From positions 1 through 64,000 of IMG/VR virus record IMGVR_UViG_3300015245_000003: 64,000 nt of DNA; one strand, given 5' to 3'. The stretch comes from a virus. Both the position numbers and the translations under genes were made by a program. The notes beneath the pieces are model-generated. The model was not told where the DNA came from, did not search any database, and saw nothing but the letters and a program-made list of their open reading frames with translations. Position 1 is the first letter of the stretch, and every line of letters starts with the position of its first letter. Positions 8,171 to 15,256 of the stretch are shown piece by piece.

Positions 8171-8481
8171 GGTGAGGCAATCTTCTTGATGCGCCCTGCG
8201 CCCTGGGCAAGGTGGTGACGATGAAGCGCGGCGCGCGTCTTGGCTCCAACGCGGCTCACCGTGACGCCAACCTCGGTGTTCGGCTGCGAGTTCCACGCTT
8301 CTTGAAAGGCGCTCACGGCAGTGATTGCAGCGGCTTGCTCGTCGGTGACTTCGAAGCCCTTGATGAGCTGCGTGATGGCGAACCGCGAGATGGTCTGCGG
8401 TAGGCCTGCCGCGCCGCGCGCCGCGTTCAGCGTCTGGTCGATGCGGAAGTAACTGCGCCGATGCTTCCACGAATAGGTCAC
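8167..8481 (-). CDS. Peptidoglycan-binding-like protein, C-terminal capsid motif
   Basis: The 104-residue product starts at GTG 8481 (GTGA). Residues 34-53 (FAITQLIKGFEVTDEQAAAI) match the end of the capsid candidate at 25333-26628 at 13 of 20 positions. The following part (SRVGAKTRAAL, about 75-85) resembles the G-x-T-x-x-A-L core of the PG_binding_1 fold, as in the membrane proteins at 21770 and 22180. It may be a virion protein that contacts murein, although it lies far from the virion block. Confidence 0.6.
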   Translation of the reverse strand: MTYSWKHRRSYFRIDQTLNAARGAAGLPQTISRFAITQLIKGFEVTDEQAAAITAVSAFQEAWNSQPNTEVGVTVSRVGAKTRAALHRHHLAQGAGRIKKIASP

Positions 8482-8714
8482 GGGTCTACCTCAACTTGAA
8501 GACGGCTGATCAGAATCGGGATCGTGCCGATCCAATAGGTGTACTCCTTAGTCGATCCGGGAAGCGCGTATGGTAGCGATTGGACGTGAGCGTAGGCATC
8601 GCCTCCGAATGCTTTGGTGATGTGCTCGACCTTGCCCGGCACGCTGTACCAAACGCCACAAAAGCTGAAGGCCACCCACACCTTCGAGCCGACGCGCACC
8701 TCTGCGTCGCTCAT
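8478..8714 (-). CDS. Hypothetical protein (78 aa)
   Basis: The N-terminus (EVRVGSKVWVAFSFCGVWYSV) suggests a small SH3-like beta-barrel. It overlaps both neighbours by 4 bp. Function is unknown. Confidence 0.7.
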   Translation of the reverse strand: MSDAEVRVGSKVWVAFSFCGVWYSVPGKVEHITKAFGGDAYAHVQSLPYALPGSTKEYTYWIGTIPILISRLQVEVDP

Positions 8715-8996
8715 CGACGTTTGATCTCGTCGAACGTCGCAAACCAGCGCCGCAGGATGCGGTTCTGCTCCGGGAAAGCCTCCGACACGGCGCGCGCCCG
8801 ATGCAGCTCTTCAGGTGCGAAGGCCTTCGTGATGTCAACCGCCTCCACGGGCTCCGTCCACGGGACACTCGCAGCGAGCAGGTATTCGTGGTCGTGGCGG
8901 GCCCCGCAACTCGTCGCCGCGCGGGAGCCAAAGCTGCTGGCGCACGAAGTCGAAGAAGATCCGCACGCGCGGCGGTGGCTTGTAGTTGGTCTCCAT
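8711..8996 (-). pseudogene. Hypothetical gene broken by one extra base
   Basis: From ATG 8996 the frame reads METNYKPPPRVRIFFDFVRQ, then turns into Arg/Pro-rich nonsense and stops near 8843. The other frame gives plausible protein downstream (HDHEYLLAASVPWTEPVEAV and on to EIKRR) and ends in ATGA overlap with the next gene. Removing one base from the CCCC run at 8902-8905 joins the two into one protein of about 95 residues. The single-base surplus could be a sequencing error or a real lesion. No slippery heptamer is seen. Confidence 0.7.
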
Positions 8997-9388
8997 CAGC
9001 GGACTCCTGTTCGATAACGATTCATGCTCTCGACACTCTCGCGCATCGCCTGTAGTGCATCGATGCGCCGCTGCGGTGTGGCAGCGCCAAGGGCTGTCAG
9101 AAACTCCCGCACGGCCTCCTGGAAGAGCGACACTTCGGTGTTGTCGTCGTAGCGCGCGCGTATGGCATCGCAGGCGATCAGGAGCTCCAAACGAGCATTC
9201 TCCTGCTCCTCGACTGCCGCCGTGCGCTCCGCGCGCGCCTCGTTGTCCTTGCGGATGGTGCCGGCAAGCGAGTGTGCCGAGACGGGGCGATGGTGCGGAC
9301 GCTCGCCGAGGGCGGTCGCCAAGCTGTCGAGCTTGGCGCGTAGCTTGGCGGTCGAGACGGCGAGATCGGGTGGGTGTGAGGAGCTCAT
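8996..9388 (-). CDS. Helical hypothetical protein (130 aa)
   Basis: The protein is almost entirely helical and charged, with a probable coiled coil at 45-75 (NEARAERTAAVEEQENARLE). Start ATG 9388 overlaps the upstream stop (ATGA), and the stop overlaps the frameshifted gene (TGATG). No family is recognised. Confidence 0.75.
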   Translation of the reverse strand: MSSSHPPDLAVSTAKLRAKLDSLATALGERPHHRPVSAHSLAGTIRKDNEARAERTAAVEEQENARLELLIACDAIRARYDDNTEVSLFQEAVREFLTALGAATPQRRIDALQAMRESVESMNRYRTGVR

Positions 9389-9669
9389 GGCGTGCCCGCT
9401 TCTATGCTCGCGGCTTCTTCGATGACGTCGCATGCTTCCCGGAAGTGAATGCCGTCGAACTTTTGGAGCTCCGTTAGCAGCCGACCGTCGATCCAATTCC
9501 CCGGTTGGCCCCACGATTCGTAGCGTGGTCGCCCCTGCAGCGCAGGAAGCAGAGTCACCTCGCCGTCGAGCGTACGCCCATCGGGGAACGTGACACGCAC
9601 ATCCACGTCGACCCCGCGCGCGACCCCCGTGTCGATTGGACGCGCGTCACTCGCTGTTACCGTGATCAT
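9385..9669 (-). CDS. Hypothetical beta-rich protein (94 aa)
   Basis: The first 45 residues look like beta strands (VDVDVRVTFPDGRTLDGEVT), and the C-terminal half is helical. Start ATG 9669 is fixed by ATGA overlap. Function is unknown. Confidence 0.7.
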   Translation of the reverse strand: MITVTASDARPIDTGVARGVDVDVRVTFPDGRTLDGEVTLLPALQGRPRYESWGQPGNWIDGRLLTELQKFDGIHFREACDVIEEAASIEAGTP

Positions 9670-9833
9670 CGGACATCCACGCCTCGCAGCGTGCTCTCGT
9701 AGGGCGACTCGCCGGGGTGCGTTGCGCCGCTGGTCAGCGGCCGATCGAAGATGAGAAACGAGGTCTCTTCGGGTTCGTCGATGATGACCTTGGGAAGATC
9801 GGTCTCGGGGTGACGCCAGGTTGATGGGTTCAT
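9666..9833 (-). CDS. Small hypothetical protein (55 aa)
   Basis: This short acidic protein (LPKVIIDEPEETSFLIFDRP) is coupled at both ends by ATGA-type overlaps. No family is recognised. Confidence 0.6.
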   Translation of the reverse strand: MNPSTWRHPETDLPKVIIDEPEETSFLIFDRPLTSGATHPGESPYESTLRGVDVR

Positions 9834-10057
9834 GATGCATCTCCGTAGATCTCGAGCGTAGACCATTCCGGCAAGTCGAACTTGCACTCTTCGGCGAACT
9901 CGCGATTGCGGTCGCGCCGGAACGTGAGCTCGTGACGATGGCAGCTACGGCAGAGAATGAGGTTGCCGTGGTGGCCGTCGCTGCCAAGGGGCAAGAGGCG
10001 GACTTCGCCTTGTGAGCTTCCGCAGTGATTGCCGTCACACATCGGATTCTGGCACAT
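9830..10057 (-). CDS. HNH-like zinc protein (75 aa)
   Basis: Cys pairs (CQNPMC at 2-7, CRSC at 36-39) and HRHELTFRRDRN form a pattern like the zinc-bound core of small HNH nucleases or their recombination-associated relatives. The full catalytic HNH set is not obvious. Start ATG 10057 overlaps the upstream stop (TGATG). Confidence 0.65.
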   Translation of the reverse strand: MCQNPMCDGNHCGSSQGEVRLLPLGSDGHHGNLILCRSCHRHELTFRRDRNREFAEECKFDLPEWSTLEIYGDAS

Positions 10058-10431
10058 CAGAAGCTCTCCCGGCGCACGCGGTTGGCGTACATCTCGTGTC
10101 CCTTCGTAGCGTCTCCTTCGTCGTCGCAATCGAAGGCCTCCTTGACTGCGTCTAGAGCCTCGTCCGCCGTGGCATAGGGGCCGTCCCATGACGTGCAATC
10201 GAGGTACCCTGAGGCCGATAGGCGGCCGTACCAGCCCTCTTTGCGCTCGACACCTGCGATACGTGGATGCTCCAAGTAAGGCAGGAGAGTGCGCACGTCA
10301 TCCGGCATTCCGTCAACATTCAGATTGAGCACTCCGCAAACATCCTCAGGCACAATCTCCGTGCCTGCGTTCGTCTCCACGTGGTAGGCCGCCATGTGTT
10401 CGGCGACAGGGACCATGAAAGCCATCGTCAT
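10057..10431 (-). CDS. Hypothetical protein (124 aa), transcript leader gene
   Basis: This soluble acidic protein starts at ATG 10431 behind a strong AAAAAGGAGA ribosome-binding site. Residues 65-100 (GWYGRLSASGYLDCTSWDGP) recall phage proteins of unknown function. It begins a minus-strand chain of overlapping genes down to the SNF2 helicase and beyond. Its leader carries a hairpin and a 17-nt element shared with the Sak4 gene. Confidence 0.85.
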   Translation of the reverse strand: MTMAFMVPVAEHMAAYHVETNAGTEIVPEDVCGVLNLNVDGMPDDVRTLLPYLEHPRIAGVERKEGWYGRLSASGYLDCTSWDGPYATADEALDAVKEAFDCDDEGDATKGHEMYANRVRRESF

Positions 10432-10432
10432 C

Positions 10433-10479
10433 TCTCCTTTTTGAACTTCCGCTGCTGCCTACCGTTGGACGGAAGGCAG
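10433..10479 (-). promoter_or_regulatory. Leader with hairpin and A-rich ribosome-binding site
   Basis: In the transcript, the hairpin CTGCCT-A-CCGT-TGG-ACGG-A-AGGCAG (10455-10479; one A.A mismatch) is followed by GAAGTTCAAAAAGGAGA (10433-10449). The same 17 nt occur in the leader at 56765-56781. The upstream word GAATATCGGCC also occurs, as GAATTATCGGCC, before the gene at 10820. A shared control element is inferred. Confidence 0.5.
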
Positions 10480-10494
10480 GGGCCGATATTCAAA

Positions 10495-10507
10495 CAAGTT
10501 CAACTTG
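10495..10507. promoter_or_regulatory. Perfect palindrome CAAGTTCAACTTG
   Basis: A 6+1+6 perfect dyad covers the end of the gene at 10500-10820, upstream of the leader of the 10431 gene. It is the most symmetric copy of the recurring AAGTT/AACTT word. It could be an operator, but no matching regulator is identified. Confidence 0.4.
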
Positions 10508-10820
10508 CTCGATGAAACTCCGGTGTACCCCAGCGAGAGGGCCGGCCCTCGGCAATCGCTCGCAAGTCTTCGGCACACTTGCCCATGGGAAACTCAACCG
10601 CATGGCGCTTTTGCGGGGCGAGCTTGAGGTGTCCCTCGGAAAGCGACCATTCGTAGCCTTTGGCGGCATTGTAGGCGTCCTTGACGAGGGCGAACGCTTG
10701 CTGGTCGTTGAGGCCTGCCTTGATCGCTGCACGGTAGACATTAGCGAACTTGTCATCGCTGGTCGGCATGCCCATTGCCCACATGACCTCTATGATCTTG
10801 CTCGTCCGAATCATCATCAT
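10500..10820 (-). CDS. Hypothetical helical protein (106 aa)
   Basis: Start ATG 10820 is followed by ATGATG codons and preceded by AAGGAAAGGCGG. The N-terminal 70 residues are helical (FANVYRAAIKAGLNDQQAFA). It is not overlapped by its neighbours, so it has its own leader. Function is unknown. Confidence 0.8.
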   Translation of the reverse strand: MMMIRTSKIIEVMWAMGMPTSDDKFANVYRAAIKAGLNDQQAFALVKDAYNAAKGYEWSLSEGHLKLAPQKRHAVEFPMGKCAEDLRAIAEGRPSRWGTPEFHRAS

Positions 10821-10841
10821 CCGCCTTTCCTTGGGTTCGTA

Positions 10842-10852
10842 CCGTTAGACGG
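10842..10852 (-). promoter_or_regulatory. Leader hairpin CCGT-CTA-ACGG
   Basis: A 4-bp stem with a CTA loop lies 22-32 nt upstream of the start at 10820. The same arms with a CCA loop form the centre of the hairpin at 10455-10479. Conservation between two adjacent leaders suggests a functional RNA or DNA element. Confidence 0.4.
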
Positions 10853-10883
10853 AGCCCTAGGCCGATAATTCACCCAAAAGTTC

Positions 10884-10928
10884 AAGTTGAAGTTACAGCC
10901 AGACTGTAGCGAAGTTGAAGTTACAGCC
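10884..10928. repeat. Two 17-bp direct repeats, 28 bp apart
   Basis: AAGTTGAAGTTACAGCC occurs at 10884-10900 and 10912-10928. Between them TACAG-CCAGA-CTGTA (10894-10906) is an inverted repeat. The array lies between two minus-strand genes and just upstream of the 10820 leader, a position typical of an operator. The binding protein is unknown. Confidence 0.6.
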
Positions 10929-10944
10929 TGGCTGGAATGAATAC

Positions 10945-11175
10945 CTAGGTGGGCTCGCTCGTCTTACTTGGGACAAGAGTGATGCCAAGTGGAGGGAAGC
11001 CAACGTGAGCAGGGCCAGGACGAGCGAGGTAACAGTCATCGGCAATGTTGAGAGCTCGGCGCTCTTTCTCTGCCTGGGCTCTCGTGTCGAAGGGACCGGC
11101 GAGAAAGGCCTTCGGATCTTCGTCGAAACGATCGATGACGTACCACTTGCCTGCGATGACGCTCTTGTCAGCCAT
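10945..11175 (-). CDS. Hypothetical protein (76 aa)
   Basis: The sequence GKWYVIDRFDEDPKAFLAGP followed by DTRAQAEKERRAL resembles small phage proteins whose beta-alpha core is a degenerate DUF-type module. It is the first minus-strand gene after the divergent region. The palindrome TTCAAGTTGAA (11188-11198) lies 13-23 bp upstream of ATG 11175. Confidence 0.75.
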   Translation of the reverse strand: MADKSVIAGKWYVIDRFDEDPKAFLAGPFDTRAQAEKERRALNIADDCYLARPGPAHVGFPPLGITLVPSKTSEPT

Positions 11176-11436
11176 GAGACCCTCATGTTCAAGTTGAAAA
11201 CCGCTTCTTTGGCGGCATGCTCTTTAGACGAGCCCTCTCGCTTGCTATTCACTCGGCCCTACTCTTTTTTTCAACTTGCCTACCCTCCCACACCGAACGC
11301 TCGAAAAAACCTTGGCGGATAAAAAACTAGCTAAGTGCTTGATATTACAAGCTTTTTACGTGAAACGCTGTCGCCGTGCGGCAAGGGATATTAGGTACCA
11401 GGGTGAATTATCTCGCAGGGGGACCGTCTAAAGGGC
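11176..11436. promoter_or_regulatory. Divergent intergenic region (261 bp)
   Basis: This AT-richer gap separates minus and plus gene sets and must hold promoters for both. It contains TTCAAGTTGAA (11188-11198), a leader hairpin GCTC-GTCTAAA-GAGC in the minus transcript (11219-11233), a T-run joined to TCAACTTG, and the dyad GCTTG-ATATTA-CAAGC (11337-11352) followed by TTTTT. No convincing gene is present. The last dyad could be a weak terminator or an operator. Confidence 0.5.
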
Positions 11437-11658
11437 ATGAAACCGAAACCGCCCACTGCAATGCCTCAGGTAGTCCTAGAAGGGGACGCCTTAGAGCGTG
11501 CCACGGCTGCAAAGCTAGGCGTTCTAGCCTCCTTACGAGGCGTCCAGGCGACGATCGTATGGGACGGTGCGCAGTACCTCGCCAACGGTGTGCCGTGCGG
11601 TCGGAGCGTCCACGGGGTTTACGCACGGCTTGAGGCGCAATCCAAGGTCCAACCGTGA
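11437..11658 (+). CDS. Hypothetical protein (73 aa)
   Basis: ATG 11437 is preceded by AAAGGGC and opens the plus-strand group. The product is alpha/beta (RGVQATIVWDGAQYLANGVP). No family is recognised. It reads divergently from the 11175 gene. Confidence 0.65.
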   Translation: MKPKPPTAMPQVVLEGDALERATAAKLGVLASLRGVQATIVWDGAQYLANGVPCGRSVHGVYARLEAQSKVQP

Positions 11659-11816
11659 GGTTTCCGCCTCGCCTGGCGACGGTTTTACCCCCCTCGCCAG
11701 GGTTTCCGCTCCCCTCGCCGGAGGTTTCTCGACCGGCCGAAGGCTCGCCTACATGGCGCGCCGTGCTCGAAACCTCCCGGACAACGGTCCGGCCGATGAA
11801 TAACCGGACGCGCTAG
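11655..11816 (+). CDS. Possible small Pro-rich protein (53 aa)
   Basis: GTG 11655 overlaps the previous stop as GTGA and opens a 53-codon frame rich in Pro, Ser and Arg. Composition is unusual, and the DNA includes near-repeats of GGTTTCC. It may instead be non-coding. Coupling geometry is the main support. Confidence 0.35.
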   Translation: MRFPPRLATVLPPSPGFPLPSPEVSRPAEGSPTWRAVLETSRTTVRPMNNRTR

Positions 11817-11853
11817 GCCGTCCAACGCTCCGAAACCGACCTTGGAGACTGTC

Positions 11854-12214
11854 ATGACCGATGTTGAGATCGCCACGTTCGAAGCCGCCTACATCGCAGC
11901 GGCCCTCTGGAGTAGCACCGACGAGTCGCGCGACGATGGGGGAGACCCTCTCGACCGCAACTACGGGCCGGCCGACTGCTCAGAGGAGCTTCGCATGGCC
12001 ATCTCGGCCGACTGCAAGGCTTTCCTCGCCGCGCACTACGACGACATCGCGAGCGACCTTGCCCAGGCAGGCCATGACTTTTGGCTCACCCGCAACGGCC
12101 ATGGCTGCGGTTTCTGGGATGGCGACTGGCGAGCGGCTCACCGAGGCGAGCAAGGCCTTCGGAGAGGTCAACCTGTACGTGGGCGACGACGGCGCCATCT
12201 ACGGGTCACCATGA
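11854..12214 (+). pseudogene. Phage hypothetical gene with one-base frameshift
   Basis: ATG 11854 has GGAG at 11844-11847. The frame encodes a familiar phage-type protein through HDFWLTRNGHGCGFWDGDW. It then needs one base dropped around 12127-12131 to continue as ERLTEASKAFGEVNLYVGDD and end in ATGA overlap with the next gene. Known relatives read straight through this junction. Without correction the frame fuses into the next gene. Restored length is about 119 residues; function is unknown. Confidence 0.75.
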
Positions 12215-12453
12215 TCGATCGCAAGTCACTGGCGCCCGGCGCATGGATCGAAGTGGCCGATCCCACCAAGCGGATCTTCTACGGAGGCCTGTACCAAGTC
12301 GTGCGCGCGGGGCGCGTCAACGTGCGTGCCTCGTGCGACGTGCGATTCTCGCCGACAGGCCCTTGGTACCATCAGGAGCACGTCATCCCGCTGGCGCACG
12401 TGGTGCGTGTGGTGCCAGCGAGCGAAGTCGCACCGCGCGAGGGGTTGCCATGA
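12211..12453 (+). CDS. Hypothetical beta-rich protein (80 aa)
   Basis: ATG 12211 overlaps the end of the frameshifted gene. The sequence (GAWIEVADPTKRIFYGGLYQ) suggests a small beta-barrel. Function is unknown. Confidence 0.65.
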   Translation: MIDRKSLAPGAWIEVADPTKRIFYGGLYQVVRAGRVNVRASCDVRFSPTGPWYHQEHVIPLAHVVRVVPASEVAPREGLP

Positions 12454-12701
12454 GCCAGCGCGCGAAGCCGCTCTGCGCCGATCGCCGGTTCAAGGTCAAC
12501 CTGATGCACGCGCAGGATGCCCGATGGGTGTTCGTGCGCGTCATCAAGGGCTTTTGGATGCGCCTCGACGCCTGCGTCGCGACCACGCCGTGTGAGCTCT
12601 GTCGGGCTCCCATCGGCGAGCCCTGTCGCGGCGCGAGCGGCCTGCCTCAGAGCGCGACGCATTGGGTGCGTCGCAAGACAGCCAGCAGGAGACGCAAGTG
12701 A
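12450..12701 (+). CDS. Zinc-finger hypothetical protein (83 aa)
   Basis: A CELC...GEPCRG...THWVRR pattern (about 49-75) matches small bacterial and phage zinc knuckles of the C-x2-C-x7-C-x-H type. It is coupled at both ends (ATGA, GTGA). Function is unknown. Confidence 0.7.
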   Translation: MSQRAKPLCADRRFKVNLMHAQDARWVFVRVIKGFWMRLDACVATTPCELCRAPIGEPCRGASGLPQSATHWVRRKTASRRRK

Positions 12702-12877
12702 AACGCATCAGGCACATTCCCGACGTCGCGCGTCTTGGCTACACCTACTGCGGGCGCTTCTACGTCAAGGGTACGTTGGCGAACATGGGTCTTCGTTTGG
12801 CCCTCATCGATCTCGCCCGCGACTGCATCGAGGACGCCCCTGTTGGGAAGTTGAACATCGACTTCGCAGCTACCTAA
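12698..12877 (+). CDS. Small hypothetical protein (59 aa)
   Basis: GTG 12698 overlaps the previous stop. The product has a mixed alpha/beta look (RLGYTYCGRFYVKGTLANMG) and is the last gene of the plus-strand group, converging on the integrase. No terminator hairpin is obvious in 12878-12931. Confidence 0.65.
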   Translation: MKRIRHIPDVARLGYTYCGRFYVKGTLANMGLRLALIDLARDCIEDAPVGKLNIDFAAT

Positions 12878-12931
12878 ACGACGGTGGCGCCAAAGCGCGC
12901 GACTTCGTCTTCCGAGCCTACCACGAGCACA

Positions 12932-14299
12932 TCAGGGAGGAAGCCTCACCCAGCGAGCCACGTCCTCCGCCCCCACGTCGCTTCCGTCTCCGCGCCGTAC
13001 CCCGGTCTTGACCAGCGCGCTTGCGATGCGCGCCGCGGGGATCCCCATAGCCGCGAGCGTGCGAACCTGGCCCGTAACCCACAGCATGTCGAGAGGTGCC
13101 CCATGACGTAGAAAGTCCGGCTTGCGAACGAGACGACGGTTCACCAACCTCTGCCCTGTCGCCGGATGTTCAACTTTTTGCGAAAGGAGTGTTGCATCTT
13201 CAACTTGAAGAGCTAGTGTCTCTACCTGCGCCACTGGCAGTGGCTGCCCCCCCGGCCCTGTTGGTGGCGCCTTTTTTTCGACGTGTTCGCGGACGGTCGC
13301 GGTGAGCGGCTTCTTCATTGCATCTGCCTTGGTTGTTGGGGCTGCATCGAAACCCCACCCCTCGAGCGTCCCAACGGCCTTGTCCGCGGCAGCAGCATCT
13401 CGACGATCGTAGCGCACCGTCGTCGCAACGTTCTTGTGTCCCATCAGTTTCTGCGTGCGCGCCAGATCGCTCTTGTCGAGCATGCGCGAGGCGAAGGTGC
13501 GGCGAAGATCGTGCGGGGTGAAGTGCGCGCAACCGGCGCGTTGACCCGTCTCGGTGATGAGGTACCAGACGTCCTTGACGCTCATGGGCGCGTCGGTGAG
13601 ATACGACTTTCCGGCCCCTTGGACGAACAGGCGATCGGTCTTCAAGCCCAGCTTCGCGCGGACGATCAGCCAGCGAGCGATCGTCTCACCTGCCCAAGCC
13701 GGAAGCGTCTGGACGCGTTCCCGGTGGCCTTTGCCATCGACTAGCAGGTGCGTCTTGTCGTCGGAGAGCGACTGGGCCCGCAGCAAGGCCAATTCCTCGC
13801 GCCGCAAGCCCCCGCCAAGGGCCGCGGCGAAGACGGCCTCCACCATGGGTCCCCGGGGTGGCTTGAGACCTCTGGCATAGGTCGCCAGGCAATGGATCTC
13901 GCCTTCCGTGAGCATCCGTCCCGCAGGGGGACCATCCCCCTTGACGCTCGAGAGCAGGATGGCCCGCTGGTAGTCCTCCGCGGTCATCAGGCCCATGCGA
14001 AACGCCTGCCGAAGCACACCCTTGAGCATGCTGATCGACAAACGTGCGGTGGCTGGCGAGAAGTCGCGGATGAGGGCGCTGCGCAGATAGGTCGTCTGCT
14101 CGGCCCGCAAAGCTTCCCATGGGAGAGTCTCCCAGTCGGGCTCGCGCAGAAGCTTGGTGAGCCTCTTGAGGGTCTCGACGGCCGCCTTGCGGCTCTGCCA
14201 GGTTGTCAACGATGCGATGTAGAGCTCCGCAGGCGAGACCTTGAAGCCTTGACGTTGGCGGTCGAGAACCGCATCGGCCGAGACGATTATGTCGGCCAT
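12932..14299 (-). CDS. Tyrosine recombinase (integrase) with extra C-terminal domain
   Basis: An N-terminal SAM-like core-binding region (20-110) is followed by the catalytic domain. Arg166 (GLRREE), His263 and Arg266 (HDLRR), His288 (MGHKN) and nucleophile Tyr297 (VRYDRR) are in order. It catalyses site-specific strand exchange, presumably for integration. About 135 residues follow the catalytic Tyr, far more than usual, and include a predicted helical domain. Start ATG 14299 is chosen; a start at 14332 is possible. No excisionase or att site is recognised. Confidence 0.93.
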   Translation of the reverse strand: MADIIVSADAVLDRQRQGFKVSPAELYIASLTTWQSRKAAVETLKRLTKLLREPDWETLPWEALRAEQTTYLRSALIRDFSPATARLSISMLKGVLRQAFRMGLMTAEDYQRAILLSSVKGDGPPAGRMLTEGEIHCLATYARGLKPPRGPMVEAVFAAALGGGLRREELALLRAQSLSDDKTHLLVDGKGHRERVQTLPAWAGETIARWLIVRAKLGLKTDRLFVQGAGKSYLTDAPMSVKDVWYLITETGQRAGCAHFTPHDLRRTFASRMLDKSDLARTQKLMGHKNVATTVRYDRRDAAAADKAVGTLEGWGFDAAPTTKADAMKKPLTATVREHVEKKAPPTGPGGQPLPVAQVETLALQVEDATLLSQKVEHPATGQRLVNRRLVRKPDFLRHGAPLDMLWVTGQVRTLAAMGIPAARIASALVKTGVRRGDGSDVGAEDVARWVRLPP

Positions 14300-14796
14300 C
14301 GTGTGGCCTGCCATTTCGAAAATGTCTCGCATACGTGCGCGAGCATGTTGGCTCGTGCCGACGCGCGCGTCCCTGACGCTGAGCGGGCGTAGCCTTCAGC
14401 CATGAGACCATCGAAAGTAGGTGCTACCTCAGCGGCCCATAGAGCAAAGGCACCAGGATGTTGCTCGCGAGCTTGAAGCTTCTCCAAAAGCTCTGCGGCG
14501 CGTGACAACACGAAATTTACTTCGGATTGTCTCTCAATGAGCCAACGTTCCTGTTCGCTGCGCGATGCCCCATCAGGTTGCTCATCATGGCAACGCTCGC
14601 AGAGCAAGAAGAAATTGCCTGGCTCGTTGGTTCCATCATAGCAACATGCGATGACATGGGCGCGTATCGGAAGACAGCAAGCGCCGCAAGCCCAACACTC
14701 GGCACAAGGGTCTTCTCCAACTTCAAGTCGAATGAGAAGCTCTTTGTTCGCTGCAGCAATAGCTGCGAGCGACGGCATAGCTGATCGCGGTCGCAT
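14287..14796 (-). CDS. HNH-type zinc protein (169 aa)
   Basis: Residues about 30-75 contain CAECWACGACC, RAHVIACCYDG and FLLCERCHDEQP, the ordered Cys, His and Asn positions of an HNH nuclease core. The remainder is helical. Start ATG 14796 overlaps the upstream stop (TGATG). Its place next to the integrase may reflect a mobile origin or a recombination role. Catalytic activity is uncertain. Confidence 0.7.
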   Translation of the reverse strand: MRPRSAMPSLAAIAAANKELLIRLEVGEDPCAECWACGACCLPIRAHVIACCYDGTNEPGNFFLLCERCHDEQPDGASRSEQERWLIERQSEVNFVLSRAAELLEKLQAREQHPGAFALWAAEVAPTFDGLMAEGYARSASGTRASARANMLAHVCETFSKWQATRWPT

Positions 14797-15080
14797 CAGG
14801 GAAGGGCAAGCGCTCGTGCGCGGCACCGCACGCATGTCTTGCACGCCGGTGAGCTCACACTGCACTCGAGGGCCTTGATGTCGTTGAGCAGCCGCAGCGC
14901 CAAGGCGAGCTCACGCTTCTCGAGCAAGATCTCCGTACACCGCTGCTGGACGGTAGTGAGGGCATCGAAGAGCAACTTCAACTCCTTGGCACACGCGAGG
15001 AGGCGCGCTTCGAGAATGTTGCACCCGATGCCATCGGTCTTGGCGACCTCGGCGTAGCCTTGTTCGAAGTGCTCTTTCAT
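14796..15080 (-). CDS. Helical hypothetical protein with C-terminal Cys (94 aa)
   Basis: The protein is helical and ends in CKTCVRCRARALALP, which may bind a metal. Start ATG 15080 is set by ATGA overlap with the small upstream gene. Function is unknown. Confidence 0.65.
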   Translation of the reverse strand: MKEHFEQGYAEVAKTDGIGCNILEARLLACAKELKLLFDALTTVQQRCTEILLEKRELALALRLLNDIKALECSVSSPACKTCVRCRARALALP

Positions 15081-15256
15081 AGAGACCACACCCATCGCCC
15101 AGTGATGAAGAATGCCTTCAGGGCTTGTCCGATCGCCCGGTGCGCTGGCTTCACATAGGCGTTGAGCTCGACGTACAACCTCGGACGGAGGATGAGCAGT
15201 GGCGTAGCGGACGTGAGACCGCGGCACACCACGCACTTGTGAAGGCCCTCACCCAT
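15077..15256 (-). CDS. Small CxxC protein (59 aa)
   Basis: The frame from ATG 15256 reads MGEGLHKCVVCRGLTSATPL and ends by ATGA overlap with the next gene. One CVVC pair lies near the N-terminus. It overlaps the upstream gene by 8 bp. No family is recognised. Confidence 0.6.
   Translation of the reverse strand: MGEGLHKCVVCRGLTSATPLLILRPRLYVELNAYVKPAHRAIGQALKAFFITGRWVWSL

Noticed and set aside
10884-10928. CRISPR array
   Set aside because: Only two 17-bp repeats with an 11-bp gap; no array of regular spacers and no cas genes in the window.
11842-12453. One 203-residue fused protein on the plus strand
   Set aside because: Its middle (Arg-rich) is out of frame. The second frame provides the conserved end of the first protein and a proper ATGA junction, so two genes with one frameshift explain it better.
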